Source: Amphritea sp. (GTDB lineage Bacteria; Pseudomonadota; Gammaproteobacteria; Pseudomonadales; Balneatricaceae). From it: a stretch of DNA of 64,000 nt. Location of the stretch: NCBI RefSeq assembly GCF_016744155.1, contig NZ_JADGEW010000010.1, forward strand, positions 54,651 to 118,650, given 5' to 3'. Both the position numbers and the translations under genes were made by a program. Below, one piece after another: positions 20,867-29,750 of the stretch (position 1 is its first letter; every line of letters starts with the position of its first letter). The notes under the pieces were generated by a model that saw nothing but the letters and a program-made list of their open reading frames with translations, searched no databases and was not told the DNA's origin.

Positions 20867-20880
20867 TGCTCTGGGTTTGA

Positions 20881-22335
20881 TCAGAGCATTTTACGAACGT
20901 TATCGGTTGGAATATAAGGTACTTCCAGCTCTTCCAGTTCTTTGTATTCAAACTGAGCGTTGATTGCGGTAACCCAGTCTTTAGCGCGCGGCAGAAGTTG
21001 GCGGTCATCGGACTGCATTCGTCCCCGGGCTATCAGAATTCCCATGTCGGCACCCAGGTAACTGTAATCACCTTTGCCATAAACACGTAGATAGAAAGCG
21101 TCATTATTGTCACTGACGTTACCCCAGTCGATGCTTTGACGCACATAGTTGATGGTGCCATCGTCTTCCATACGCCAGATGCCAGTCTGTGGCGCTTTAG
21201 TGATTTGGCGCACTCTATCTTCGGTATGCTTAAGAACTAGCTGGGTCCAGGTATCAAAGTCAGCCCAGCGTTTCTGGATTTCTTCAATATCGATGTCGAA
21301 ATCAACATCCATGAATTCCAGCAGGTGAAACAGCATCAGTGGAATGCCGCCATATTTAGATGTTACTAAGTTGGTTAGCGGGCTGGCGCCACTGATTCGT
21401 GGGTTGATTTCGCCCAGATAGACTTCGCCATCGTCTGTATCCACCAGGTAATCGAAGCAGAAGGTGCCGCGGTAGCCGTTTTCATATAGCTTATCGCCCA
21501 TCGCTTTAACCATCGCGATGATCTTATCGCGCTGCTCACCCTGAAGTATTTCTGGGAAGATATCGTTACCACACCAGCCGCCCTGATAAGGTGTTAGCTC
21601 TGAATAGCCGGTAATGTCGGTCTGCAACGGACCAACTAAAGTGCCACAGCGGGTGGCAACTGCTTCCAGCGTACCCGGGATGTGGTTGATGTATTTCATG
21701 ATCTTCAGTGTCTCGCCAACGATTTTGTCGGCGTTTTTATCCCAGTCAGCTTCACTGCTGATGAAGTAGGTGGTTTTACCTGAATCACCATAAGGGGTTT
21801 GTACTACCAGCTTATTCCCCAGTTTCTTCTCATCCGCTAACGCTTGTAGCTCTGCGTAGCTGGAGGCTTCAACATCGACGATGTTGGGTGCACTAGGAAC
21901 ACCGGCTTCGTTGGCCAGTTGGGTGGTTACAATTTTGGAATCCAGACGAGTTCGCAAACTGGCCGGTGGCAGGGCTATCTCCATGCCTAAGCTTTTAGCA
22001 ATCTCTTCTGTTTTCTCGTCAAACATGACGGTTAAAATTTTACCTTTTCCGCCGGACTTTTCGAAAAGCTCTACCGACTCTTTGTGGCTCAACAGGTAGT
22101 TGGCCATATCTTCCATTGACTGGAATTCTCGCTCGGTATTCTGTGTCGGATTGGTTACCCGAAAGTGGCCGCCGTCGAAAGAGTCGAAGTGAGAGATATA
22201 TTTAAAGCCTTGAATCCACTGTCCCAAACCGAGAATGTTATATGCAGTAGGTGAGACGAAGTAGATTGGGGTCGTATTGTTTCGAAAAAAACGATAGATG
22301 TCAGATAGGCTTCGAAGAGTATCGGGTGTGCTCAT
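20881..22335 (-). CDS. ATP-grasp ligase (biotin-carboxylase-like), last gene of amide operon
   Basis: About 484 residues with an ATP-grasp fold: nucleotide-binding lysines around LVVQTPYGDSGKTTYF and the Mg-binding Glu/Asn in VYLGEINPRISGAS. Such enzymes activate a carboxylate as acyl phosphate and join it to an amine, thiol or other nucleophile. It lacks biotin carboxyl carrier or CPSase partner domains, so a free-standing amide or peptide ligase is the best reading; substrates are unknown. Start at ATG 22335 (MSTPDTLRS) has AGGA seven bases upstream; an open frame back to 22476 adds 47 poorly conserved-looking residues. It is the third gene of the amidase-C45-ligase operon. Confidence 0.75.
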   Translation of the reverse strand: MSTPDTLRSLSDIYRFFRNNTTPIYFVSPTAYNILGLGQWIQGFKYISHFDSFDGGHFRVTNPTQNTEREFQSMEDMANYLLSHKESVELFEKSGGKGKILTVMFDEKTEEIAKSLGMEIALPPASLRTRLDSKIVTTQLANEAGVPSAPNIVDVEASSYAELQALADEKKLGNKLVVQTPYGDSGKTTYFISSEADWDKNADKIVGETLKIMKYINHIPGTLEAVATRCGTLVGPLQTDITGYSELTPYQGGWCGNDIFPEILQGEQRDKIIAMVKAMGDKLYENGYRGTFCFDYLVDTDDGEVYLGEINPRISGASPLTNLVTSKYGGIPLMLFHLLEFMDVDFDIDIEEIQKRWADFDTWTQLVLKHTEDRVRQITKAPQTGIWRMEDDGTINYVRQSIDWGNVSDNNDAFYLRVYGKGDYSYLGADMGILIARGRMQSDDRQLLPRAKDWVTAINAQFEYKELEELEVPYIPTDNVRKML

Positions 22336-22527
22336 AGTAACGTCCTTTATATTATTATCGTTAGATAAGGTTGAGTCTTCTGGGTTTATCTCACTAACAC
22401 TCTTCGGTGCTTGCGGGAAAATGATGCTGTGAATCCTGCATAGGATTGAGGTGAGTTTGCTTGTCAGGGTAGTCATGCGTTTTTTAATACACCTCGTTCT
22501 ATGGTTGCTTGGTTATACGTATCTTGG

Positions 22528-23499
22528 TTATGCATAGTGAATATCAAGGGTCTGTTCGGGGAACAGGTCGAAGCTAAGGTTGAGGCTTTGATGCGGCCAG
22601 ATATAACTGACCTGTCCCTCTGCAGGTAGATATACGGCGGTATACAGCGTGCCCGACGAATGCGCGTCGTGTACTCGATACAGTGGGGGGTAGAGAAATG
22701 GAGCGACAGTTTCCTGCAACGTCGTTTCCTGCTGGGCGGCAATCCTGTTGAGTGCATCCAGCCGGGTAGTCGAGTCCTCAAGAAATACAGGCTTTCCTGG
22801 TTCTATCGGCCCTTGGTGATTGGTTGAGGTGGTTGCATTGCTGACGCAGATATCTCTATCCGGCGCGATGAAAATGGTTGAGTGATTGCCGGTCTTATCA
22901 ACCAGTGCAATGTTGTAATCCAGATGTACGGGGACTCGTTTAAAAACCTCGATGGCTTCTTCAACGTTGCTGCAGGTTTCCAGTACATAGCGCACCACGA
23001 TGGTGATGCCAAACCCTTTGCCTTCTACCAGACGGCCGCCATAGTTAATGGAGATGCTAAGGCCTGCATCGTTTATGCCGTCGAGAGCCCCCCAGACACA
23101 ATCCGCTGTGGCGATGACTTTTTTATCCAGCCATTGGCTCTGCATAATGGTGCCTTCACAGAGAAATGCAGGGAAGTCATAGTTGCGGATCAGGGCAGTT
23201 TGCTCTTTCTTATAGATCAGTTGTGAGCAGCCTGAGTAGAATGTTGGAGGACAGTACAAGCTGAGAAAACGAGCCTGTAGATCGTCGCAATCCAACAACG
23301 TTGTCAGCTCTTTATACAAAGGCATCAGCTCAGGCATGTACAGCTTCAGTGCGTTTATACACTCAAGGTAGCTAGGGCGAGCTTCCTCTCCCTCATCCAG
23401 ATACCAGGCTCGGTAGGCAGGCCATGTTTTGGTAAATAGGTCTCTGAACTTCTCACCTGGAGTTAATTCGCTGATGACGTCGAACTGGAGGCTCTTCAC
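22528..23499 (-). CDS. C45-family acyltransferase/hydrolase (Ntn fold)
   Basis: A 323-residue protein of the acyl-CoA:6-aminopenicillanate acyltransferase (peptidase C45) type. The probable self-processing site and N-terminal nucleophile is Gly90-Cys91 in YSGCSQLIY, followed by the family motif LIRNYDFP and WGALDGINDAGLSIS. Known relatives cleave or transfer amide-linked acyl groups. There is no signal peptide, so it is likely cytosolic. Its ATG overlaps the amidase stop (ATGA), showing coupling. The true substrate cannot be told from sequence; penicillin chemistry is not implied. Confidence 0.82.
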   Translation of the reverse strand: MKSLQFDVISELTPGEKFRDLFTKTWPAYRAWYLDEGEEARPSYLECINALKLYMPELMPLYKELTTLLDCDDLQARFLSLYCPPTFYSGCSQLIYKKEQTALIRNYDFPAFLCEGTIMQSQWLDKKVIATADCVWGALDGINDAGLSISINYGGRLVEGKGFGITIVVRYVLETCSNVEEAIEVFKRVPVHLDYNIALVDKTGNHSTIFIAPDRDICVSNATTSTNHQGPIEPGKPVFLEDSTTRLDALNRIAAQQETTLQETVAPFLYPPLYRVHDAHSSGTLYTAVYLPAEGQVSYIWPHQSLNLSFDLFPEQTLDIHYA

Positions 23500-25016
23500 T
23501 TAGTAACCGTCCCACGAAGTTGTGACAGACGAGCGCGGGCGCGTTTCATCTGATTGATGATGCCCTTGCCCTCATCTTCATTAAATTCATCCGGGTCGGT
23601 GTCTGCTTTGGGTTCGGCAGCAGAGTCTTTCGGTGAGTTATCCCAGCCGATTACTTTTTCTAACTGCTCGGCAATATTCAAAACTGTTGCATCTGTCCCG
23701 CGGGGGCCCTGAATCTGAATTGAGAGAGGTAAGCCCTCATCACCCAGACCCATGGGTATAGCGCAGGCAGGCATACCTGTCAGGTTGGCATCGTACATAA
23801 AGCTAGCCCAGTCTAGCCATGGATAGCTAATGCGGGTGGACCCTACATATTTAGGGTGGCGCAGGCTGTGCTTAAATGCCTCAACGCCCAGGGTAGGGGT
23901 AATGAATGTTGTACAGTTATTACGCTCAAACATTGCCTGGTAAGCCCCGTGAATCGCTTCACGATGGTCTTCAGCAGCATTAAACTCATCTTCGGTAATA
24001 CTGGCACCAAAGGTCATAGAATCCAGTGTGCCTTGTTCTAGTCCGGCGAGGGGAGCATCCTTCTCTTTTTGGAAGCTCCAGGTGTCGTACATGGCCGAAG
24101 TCGCCCAGGCGATAACGGAAGAGGGCAGGTGAGGATGGTCATAAATGACTTCTGCGCCAGCCTCTTTCAGTTGAGCGATAATTCTGCGGAAGGTCATGCG
24201 TACATCATCGTCAATCGGAGCAAGACCTAGGTCTTCAGAAATAATGACTTTCTGGCCGGCTAGCGAAATTGGTTGAAGCGCATGGGCGTTCAGAGAATCC
24301 ACATAAGCATGTTCATCATTATTCGCCGCGATTACCGAATACATCAAGCGGGCATCGGCCACTGTCCGAGCCATCGGTCCGTATGAAACGATGGTGCTCC
24401 ATGAAGGGTTACAAGGCTCTCTTGGCACCGCTTGATAGGAAGGTTTGAAACCAACGATGCCGCAAAAAGCTGCTGGAATTCGGATTGAGCCGCCGCCATC
24501 GCCTCCCAGAGACAGGGTGCCAGCACCGGTTGCCACGGCAACGCCTGCGCCGCCGGAAGAACCACCGCAGGTGCGTTCTCTGTTCCAGGGGTTAGTGGTT
24601 GTGCCGAAGAGTTCTGATGAAGTTGTGCCTGTCAGACAGTATTCTGGACAGGTGGTTTTTGCAAAGATAACTGCCCCGGCTTCTTCCAAACGCTGTATCG
24701 CTGCGCTGGTCTCCTGAGGAATAACGTCTTTTTCAGTACGGGAACCGCTGGTCAATGGAACACCGGCGAGCCATTGTGATTCTTTGATGGTGATCGGTAA
24801 ACCGCACAGAGGTCCACCCAGACCCTGGGCTAATAACTCATCGGCTTTAGCGGCCGCCTCGCGTGCACGGTCGTACAGTTTTACAGAAAAAGGATTGTAG
24901 GTTTCAGCGACATACTCTGCACGTTGGATCGTTTGCTCAAGCAGTTCGGTGGCAGTCATACGGCGAGCGCGAAGATCTTCGAGTAGTTCAATCGCAGTTT
25001 TATTACCTGAATCCAT
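23496..25016 (-). CDS. Amidase-signature family hydrolase
   Basis: A 506-residue amidase with the Ser-Ser-Lys triad visible: Lys78 in LPITIKES, cis-Ser about 153 in CGGSSGGAG, and nucleophile Ser177 in GGDGGGSIRIPAA. It hydrolyses an amide bond, substrate unknown. The C-terminal 40 residues are an extra acidic/basic tail (KADTDPDEFNEDEGKG) beyond the usual fold. It is not GatA-like, as no gatB or gatC is near. First gene of a three-gene operon with the C45 enzyme and ATP-grasp ligase. Confidence 0.9.
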   Translation of the reverse strand: MDSGNKTAIELLEDLRARRMTATELLEQTIQRAEYVAETYNPFSVKLYDRAREAAAKADELLAQGLGGPLCGLPITIKESQWLAGVPLTSGSRTEKDVIPQETSAAIQRLEEAGAVIFAKTTCPEYCLTGTTSSELFGTTTNPWNRERTCGGSSGGAGVAVATGAGTLSLGGDGGGSIRIPAAFCGIVGFKPSYQAVPREPCNPSWSTIVSYGPMARTVADARLMYSVIAANNDEHAYVDSLNAHALQPISLAGQKVIISEDLGLAPIDDDVRMTFRRIIAQLKEAGAEVIYDHPHLPSSVIAWATSAMYDTWSFQKEKDAPLAGLEQGTLDSMTFGASITEDEFNAAEDHREAIHGAYQAMFERNNCTTFITPTLGVEAFKHSLRHPKYVGSTRISYPWLDWASFMYDANLTGMPACAIPMGLGDEGLPLSIQIQGPRGTDATVLNIAEQLEKVIGWDNSPKDSAAEPKADTDPDEFNEDEGKGIINQMKRARARLSQLRGTVTK

Positions 25017-25172
25017 CTGACTTCCTTCATTATTTTAGGTGTGTAAGGTGCTATGAATCGACTGTCTTGAGAGCTGTTCTATGTCAATGTTGTCGCATCT
25101 AAATTGTTGTAGAACCTTACATCATGACCCATAATGTATGTCCGTATTTTTCAAAAAGCAACACTATGGTCC

Positions 25173-25637
25173 ATGATGTTTACTAATGAGAGTTTAGAAG
25201 TCTATCTGGAAATCGCCGGAAGCGTGACACAGGCGGAGCTCCCAATCTGCCGTGAACAGGGGCGTCTGGGCGATTATGCTGTGGCTTATCGTATCTTCAG
25301 AAACAAGCAGGGCGGGGGGTTTGGCGACCCTGATAAACATCCTTATTCCTGGGCTGCTTTGGTCTATGTGGATGGATTACCGTTACGATTAGACAGTGCG
25401 AGGGGCGATTGCCGTGAGTGGTCAACGCTGGATCGTATCGGTCAGTGGATGGTGGATAACGGCTTCAGATACTGGTGGACTCGCAATGATCTTGAGTATG
25501 TCGAGCATCCTTTACCGGCGAATGCTTTTGAACCAGTCCCTACGGTTGATGCGGTGATTGAGACTGCAGTGGAAAGCGGCTTGCCTGCTGAGACTGAGTT
25601 ACCGGCGGATAGCGGATCAGATCCATTGGCAGTTTAA
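25173..25637 (+). CDS. Hypothetical protein divergent from the amidase operon
   Basis: About 154 residues from MMFTNES; an in-frame ATG at 25134 gives 13 more but neither start has a clear ribosome site. The protein is acidic, soluble, rich in Trp/Tyr (YSWAALVYVDG, GFRYWWTRNDLEYVE) and ends in a Glu/Ala/Pro tail. No family recognised. Divergent placement from the amidase with a gap of about 150 nt suggests a shared control region. Confidence 0.55.
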   Translation: MMFTNESLEVYLEIAGSVTQAELPICREQGRLGDYAVAYRIFRNKQGGGFGDPDKHPYSWAALVYVDGLPLRLDSARGDCREWSTLDRIGQWMVDNGFRYWWTRNDLEYVEHPLPANAFEPVPTVDAVIETAVESGLPAETELPADSGSDPLAV

Positions 25638-25652
25638 GATATATTTAGTTGC

Positions 25653-25680
25653 CTGATGGAGTGCTGCTGCACTCCATCAG
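25653..25680. terminator. Perfect 12-bp hairpin between convergent genes
   Basis: CTGATGGAGTGC and GCACTCCATCAG pair perfectly around TGCT. It lies between convergent genes and can end transcription on both strands, though long T tracts are missing. Confidence 0.65.
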
Positions 25681-25701
25681 ATAGCCTCTACAGCTTTTTC
25701 T

Positions 25702-26217
25702 CTAATAACTTTCAGCGCGTACAGGCTCATCCTGTCGTTGGGGTAAAAGCTGGTCTGACAGTTGAGTCGAGAGTTGGGCTGACAGTTGGACAACAGGAAA
25801 CACCCGGTCATATCCCAGATTGAATAGTAGCGTGTAGAGCATCACCGCGAACACCATAACCAAATCTAGCATGAGCGCTTGTAAAAGCGTCACATCAAGC
25901 CACCAGATAATCAATGGCAGCGAGGTGGCCGTCAGCGTCAACTCGAATCCGATCGCATGAAGTATCCGTCCTGCTAATTTACGTTCCGTCGGAATGTTTC
26001 CCCGTTTAACGTCATAACGGTCAAATACATAGTTGAAAATCGGATTGATCAGCATCGCTTTCAGACTAAGCACCACCGCTAGCATTCCCACATCAACAAT
26101 ATCCCGATTCAGCATCAGCGACATCATCGGAGCCAATAACGTGAGTAGTAGCGCCTCAAACATAACAGCGTGGCGCAGGCGGTCCAGCGGTGTGCGGGTG
26201 ATAATTGGCTGATTCAT
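25702..26217 (-). CDS. PACE-family efflux transporter (AceI-like)
   Basis: About 171 residues with four membrane helices arranged as two bacterial transmembrane-pair domains. The motif RLRHAVMFEALLL carries the conserved membrane Glu of AceI, which couples proton import to export of chlorhexidine and short diamines; the second pair repeats it as RILHAIGFELTL. Start at ATG 26217 has AGGA upstream; ATG 26256 would add 13 residues without such a site. The C-terminal tail has a QLSAQLSTQLSDQL repeat. It diverges from a LysR gene, as in the AceI/AceR pair. Confidence 0.88.
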   Translation of the reverse strand: MNQPIITRTPLDRLRHAVMFEALLLTLLAPMMSLMLNRDIVDVGMLAVVLSLKAMLINPIFNYVFDRYDVKRGNIPTERKLAGRILHAIGFELTLTATSLPLIIWWLDVTLLQALMLDLVMVFAVMLYTLLFNLGYDRVFPVVQLSAQLSTQLSDQLLPQRQDEPVRAESY

Positions 26218-26279
26218 GATGGATCCTTGCGGTGGATAGATAAATGACTGATTCATAGGTGAGGCTATTCTAAGCTTTA

Positions 26280-26311
26280 AATAGATAGATAAAAGTTAGA
26301 TACTATCTATT
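26280..26311. promoter_or_regulatory. Inverted repeat in LysR/PACE divergent promoter
   Basis: AATAGATAG (26280-26288) and CTATCTATT (26303-26311) form a 9-bp inverted repeat with a 14-nt spacer; TTAGATAGG follows. The geometry fits a LysR-type operator controlling both genes. Confidence 0.5.
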
Positions 26312-26336
26312 AATTAGATAGGTTGGGGCTGCATTT

Positions 26337-27224
26337 ATGGCTGTTATGGATCAATTAGAAGCTTTTGTTATAGCGGCGGAGACAGGGTCGTTTTCTGCGG
26401 CTGCCCGCAGGCTGGGTAAAGCCCAGTCGGCTGTGAGTACGGCGATTAGTAACCTGGAGCTGGATAGCAACGTTACCTTGTTTGATCGGAGCAGCCGTAA
26501 CCCGGTATTAACTGAAAGTGGTCGGGCGTTGCTAGAATACGCGCGAACGGTATTGCACAGTCAGCATGAGTTTCGGGTACACGCGCAGGCGTTAGGTCAG
26601 AGCGATGAAGTTGAATTATGTCTGGCGGTTGAGCAGAGTATTTCCAACCGGCAGCTACTGGATATTCTTCACCGGTTTGAGCAGCGTTTCTCTCATATTC
26701 AGCTTGAGCTGCTCGACCCAGGTGGCAGTGATGTTGCCGAGTTGATTCGCACTAACCGGGCTGATATAGGTTTGATGCTTGAACGGGAAACCTATCCCCA
26801 GGGGTTTGGCTTCAGGGGCATTGGTTATTCAGAGTCGGTGGCTGTTTGTCGGCACGACCACCCGATTGTTGCTATGCAGCCGGTCAGTCATTCGAATCTA
26901 CGTGCATATCGTCAGCTAGTTTTACGCAGTCTGGATCTGAGTGATCGAAGTCATGAGCGGTTGATGTTGAGTCCGAGTGTCTGGTTTTCTGAAAGTCCGT
27001 ACCTGATTCTGGATCTGCTTTGCAGCGGCCTGGGCTGGGCATCTCTGCACCGTAATGTCGTCGAAGAAAAGCTAGCCAGCGGCGAACTGCATATTCTGCA
27101 GCGCGATTATCAAAAGGTGGCCTCGTTACAAGGAATTGATGTCGTATGGACTGAGAATCGCTCTCTGGGTACGGCCGGTAGCTGGTTGTTAGAAGAGCTA
27201 TCGCAGTTGGATCTGACAGCGTAG
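26337..27224 (+). CDS. LysR-family regulator, probably of the PACE exporter
   Basis: A 295-residue LysR protein: N-terminal winged helix (MDQLEAFVIAAETGSFSAAARRLGKAQSAVSTAISNLE) and a C-terminal substrate-binding domain (from about residue 90). AceR, which senses chlorhexidine or diamines, is the functional model because of the divergent PACE gene. ATG 26346 is a possible shorter start. Convergent with the CHASE2 gene, only 8 nt apart. Confidence 0.9.
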   Translation: MAVMDQLEAFVIAAETGSFSAAARRLGKAQSAVSTAISNLELDSNVTLFDRSSRNPVLTESGRALLEYARTVLHSQHEFRVHAQALGQSDEVELCLAVEQSISNRQLLDILHRFEQRFSHIQLELLDPGGSDVAELIRTNRADIGLMLERETYPQGFGFRGIGYSESVAVCRHDHPIVAMQPVSHSNLRAYRQLVLRSLDLSDRSHERLMLSPSVWFSESPYLILDLLCSGLGWASLHRNVVEEKLASGELHILQRDYQKVASLQGIDVVWTENRSLGTAGSWLLEELSQLDLTA

Positions 27225-27232
27225 GAAGAGTG

Positions 27233-29746
27233 TTAACTGACTTCGTACTCTTTCTGTTTTAGGTTAATTTCAATGACGGCGCCTTCGCGTAATAGTTGGG
27301 TCATTTTGTCAACGGGCAGCGGGTGGCTGTACATAAACCCCTGGAATTCATCGCATCCGTTATTGCGTAGAAAACTGGCTTGTTCCTGAGTCTCAATTCC
27401 TTCGGCAATAACGCTCATTCCCAGTCGTTTTCCGATGGACAGAATCGTGAGGGTTATCTCAGTAGAGCCGTCACTGGTGCCTATCTCCTGAGTAAAGGAT
27501 TTATCAATTTTCAGCCGATCAAGAGGGAAGTGACGTAGGTTACTTAACGAAGAATAACCGGTACCAAAGTCATCGATGGCTAAGATTATTCCCTGCTGTT
27601 TGATCTGTTTCATCATTTTAATGGCCGTCTCCATATCCCACATCAGAGAGCCCTCAGTTATTTCAAGTTCAAGGTCTTCCGGTTTGATGCCTACCTGTTG
27701 AACAATCTTTTCAACAATGTTGCCCAGTTCCGGATCAATAAATTGCAGTGGAGATACGTTAACGGCCAGGCGTAACGAGGGTAGGCCTTCATCTTGCCAT
27801 GCTTTGAGTTGCTTGCAGGCATTGCTCAGAACCCACTCCCCAATCGGGCGTATTAAACCGACATGCTCTGCCACAGGGATAAACTCTTCGGGGGAAACAG
27901 CGCCCAGTTGTGGGTTATTCCAACGTAATAGCGCTTCAGTACCAATAATTCGGCCGCTATCCGCCATTATTTGTGGTTGGTAGTAGATCTCAAATTCGTC
28001 TCGTTCAAGCGCGTGTATCAGTGCTTGTTCAAGTTGTGAACGAATTCTCAGTTGCTGACCAATATCGGCGGAGTAAATGCAGAGGTGCTCGCTATCATCG
28101 ATACGGGATTTAAACATCGCTGTATACGCGTTGCGTAATAGCTGGTTATCTTCGCTTTCTTCGCCAGACCAGACACTCACCCCTATCTGGGGGGACAGTA
28201 ATAGAGATTCACCGTTTATCTCTAACGGTTGTTGTAGCTGTTTGAGCAGGGCCGCCGCGATGTTCTGAATGCTTTGATGATCTTTTGTTTGACTTAACAG
28301 CACCGCAAAATCATCACCATTCAGGTGAGCGATAAAATCATTTTTGGACACTTCAGACCTTAGGCTCTCACCAATAGCTTTCAATAGTTGGTCGCCTATC
28401 GGTCTTCCCAGGGTTGTACTGGCTGACCCCGGCCATTCAAAATGGATAATCATCAGGCCGATAACCGGAGCGGGACTTTTACCCAGTGTCAGCTGGTTTA
28501 GTCTGTCTTCCAGCATGCCACTGTTGGGCATACCTGTTGCCCGATGGTGCTGTGCCTGATGCTGCAGCTGCTTGAGAAGTTTATTACGGAGTCTGGTATC
28601 TACATTCAGTTGCCATATGGTCCAGATTGGCCAGATAGCGGCGATGGTGATCAGTGTTGAAACCGGTGTCAGCCACCGCTGATACTGGCTGAGCAGGATA
28701 AAAGTGAAAACCAGTGCGACGCCTATCATCGCGGCTGAAGACAACAGGCTAAAACGCAGAGGCAGCAGAAGAATCGCAACACCGCTTAACAATATCAGCG
28801 CTGAACTGAGTAAAAAGTGCTGCAGACTGGTTAGTGGATAGATCGCTTTACCTTGTATCAGGGCGTTTAGAATCTGAGCATTGACCTCAACACCGGGCAT
28901 CCGCTCATGGGCTTTGGCTGCAGGTGTTGCCAAAACATCACCCAGCCCTGTTGCTGTTGCCCCAACCAATACATATTTATTGCGAATTAACTGACTCGGT
29001 ACTGCTCCATTAATCAGGTCTGCCCAGGAGATGATTGTTGGTTTTTGATCTCTAGCCGCGAAGGGGATCAACATACTTTGTTGTCTTACCCAGCTTTCTG
29101 ATTGGCTGATCTCTGATCGATTACTTGTTTGAAAAGCTGTTGGTATGCTGAGAGTTGGGGCTTTTCCTGCGGCTTGAAGCATTGCCAGCGTCAGAGCCGG
29201 CCAATGGGCATCATTGACCCCGCCATAAAGAAATACCCGGCGACAAAGACCGTCTTTATCGAGTTCAGTATCGACATGTCCAATACCTGCAGCGTTGATT
29301 GCAAGTTCTGGCAGGGGGAGTAGCTCGGTTATCATCCCGTTCTGTTGAATGCCAGGTGCTGCAGCTAAAACAACTCGGTTACTTTTTTGAAGCGCACGGG
29401 CGAACGCCTGATCGGCCCCGGGGTCATCTCTCTGTGGTTCGGTAAAGAGAATATCAATGCCTATCACCGCAGCATCCATTTCGGTGAGTTGATCTACTAA
29501 CCGGGCATGTTCCCGACGTGACCAGGGCCAGCGACCAAGCTGCTCTATGCTGTTGTTATCCACAGCAATAATCACAACCTCGTCGCTCATCTTGCCGGCA
29601 TGAAACGGGTACATCAGATCGTAAGTCATGAGGTCCAGCCGTTCAAAGACCCGGCTGTTATTCAGACCTGTGTTTATCAGCATCAGGAGTAATACCAGTA
29701 GGCTGGCATACAGCTGAGGACGGTGTGATTCAATAAACAACTTCAT
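27233..29746 (-). CDS. CHASE2-GGDEF-EAL membrane protein, probable c-di-GMP phosphodiesterase
   Basis: An 837-residue protein: N-terminal membrane helix, extracytoplasmic CHASE2 domain (about residues 35-300), three membrane helices (about 305-375), a GGDEF domain with degenerate active site (HLNGDDFAVLL instead of GG[DE]EF), and an EAL domain with all catalytic residues visible: EALLRW, NVSPLQF, LEITEG, AIDDFGTGYSS, LKIDKSF, AEGIET and FQGFMYSHPL. It therefore probably degrades c-di-GMP while the GGDEF part regulates. The gene is four bases after the LysM-FecR gene, a frequent pairing. Confidence 0.92.
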   Translation of the reverse strand: MKLFIESHRPQLYASLLVLLLMLINTGLNNSRVFERLDLMTYDLMYPFHAGKMSDEVVIIAVDNNSIEQLGRWPWSRREHARLVDQLTEMDAAVIGIDILFTEPQRDDPGADQAFARALQKSNRVVLAAAPGIQQNGMITELLPLPELAINAAGIGHVDTELDKDGLCRRVFLYGGVNDAHWPALTLAMLQAAGKAPTLSIPTAFQTSNRSEISQSESWVRQQSMLIPFAARDQKPTIISWADLINGAVPSQLIRNKYVLVGATATGLGDVLATPAAKAHERMPGVEVNAQILNALIQGKAIYPLTSLQHFLLSSALILLSGVAILLLPLRFSLLSSAAMIGVALVFTFILLSQYQRWLTPVSTLITIAAIWPIWTIWQLNVDTRLRNKLLKQLQHQAQHHRATGMPNSGMLEDRLNQLTLGKSPAPVIGLMIIHFEWPGSASTTLGRPIGDQLLKAIGESLRSEVSKNDFIAHLNGDDFAVLLSQTKDHQSIQNIAAALLKQLQQPLEINGESLLLSPQIGVSVWSGEESEDNQLLRNAYTAMFKSRIDDSEHLCIYSADIGQQLRIRSQLEQALIHALERDEFEIYYQPQIMADSGRIIGTEALLRWNNPQLGAVSPEEFIPVAEHVGLIRPIGEWVLSNACKQLKAWQDEGLPSLRLAVNVSPLQFIDPELGNIVEKIVQQVGIKPEDLELEITEGSLMWDMETAIKMMKQIKQQGIILAIDDFGTGYSSLSNLRHFPLDRLKIDKSFTQEIGTSDGSTEITLTILSIGKRLGMSVIAEGIETQEQASFLRNNGCDEFQGFMYSHPLPVDKMTQLLREGAVIEINLKQKEYEVS

Positions 29747-29750
29747 ATGT

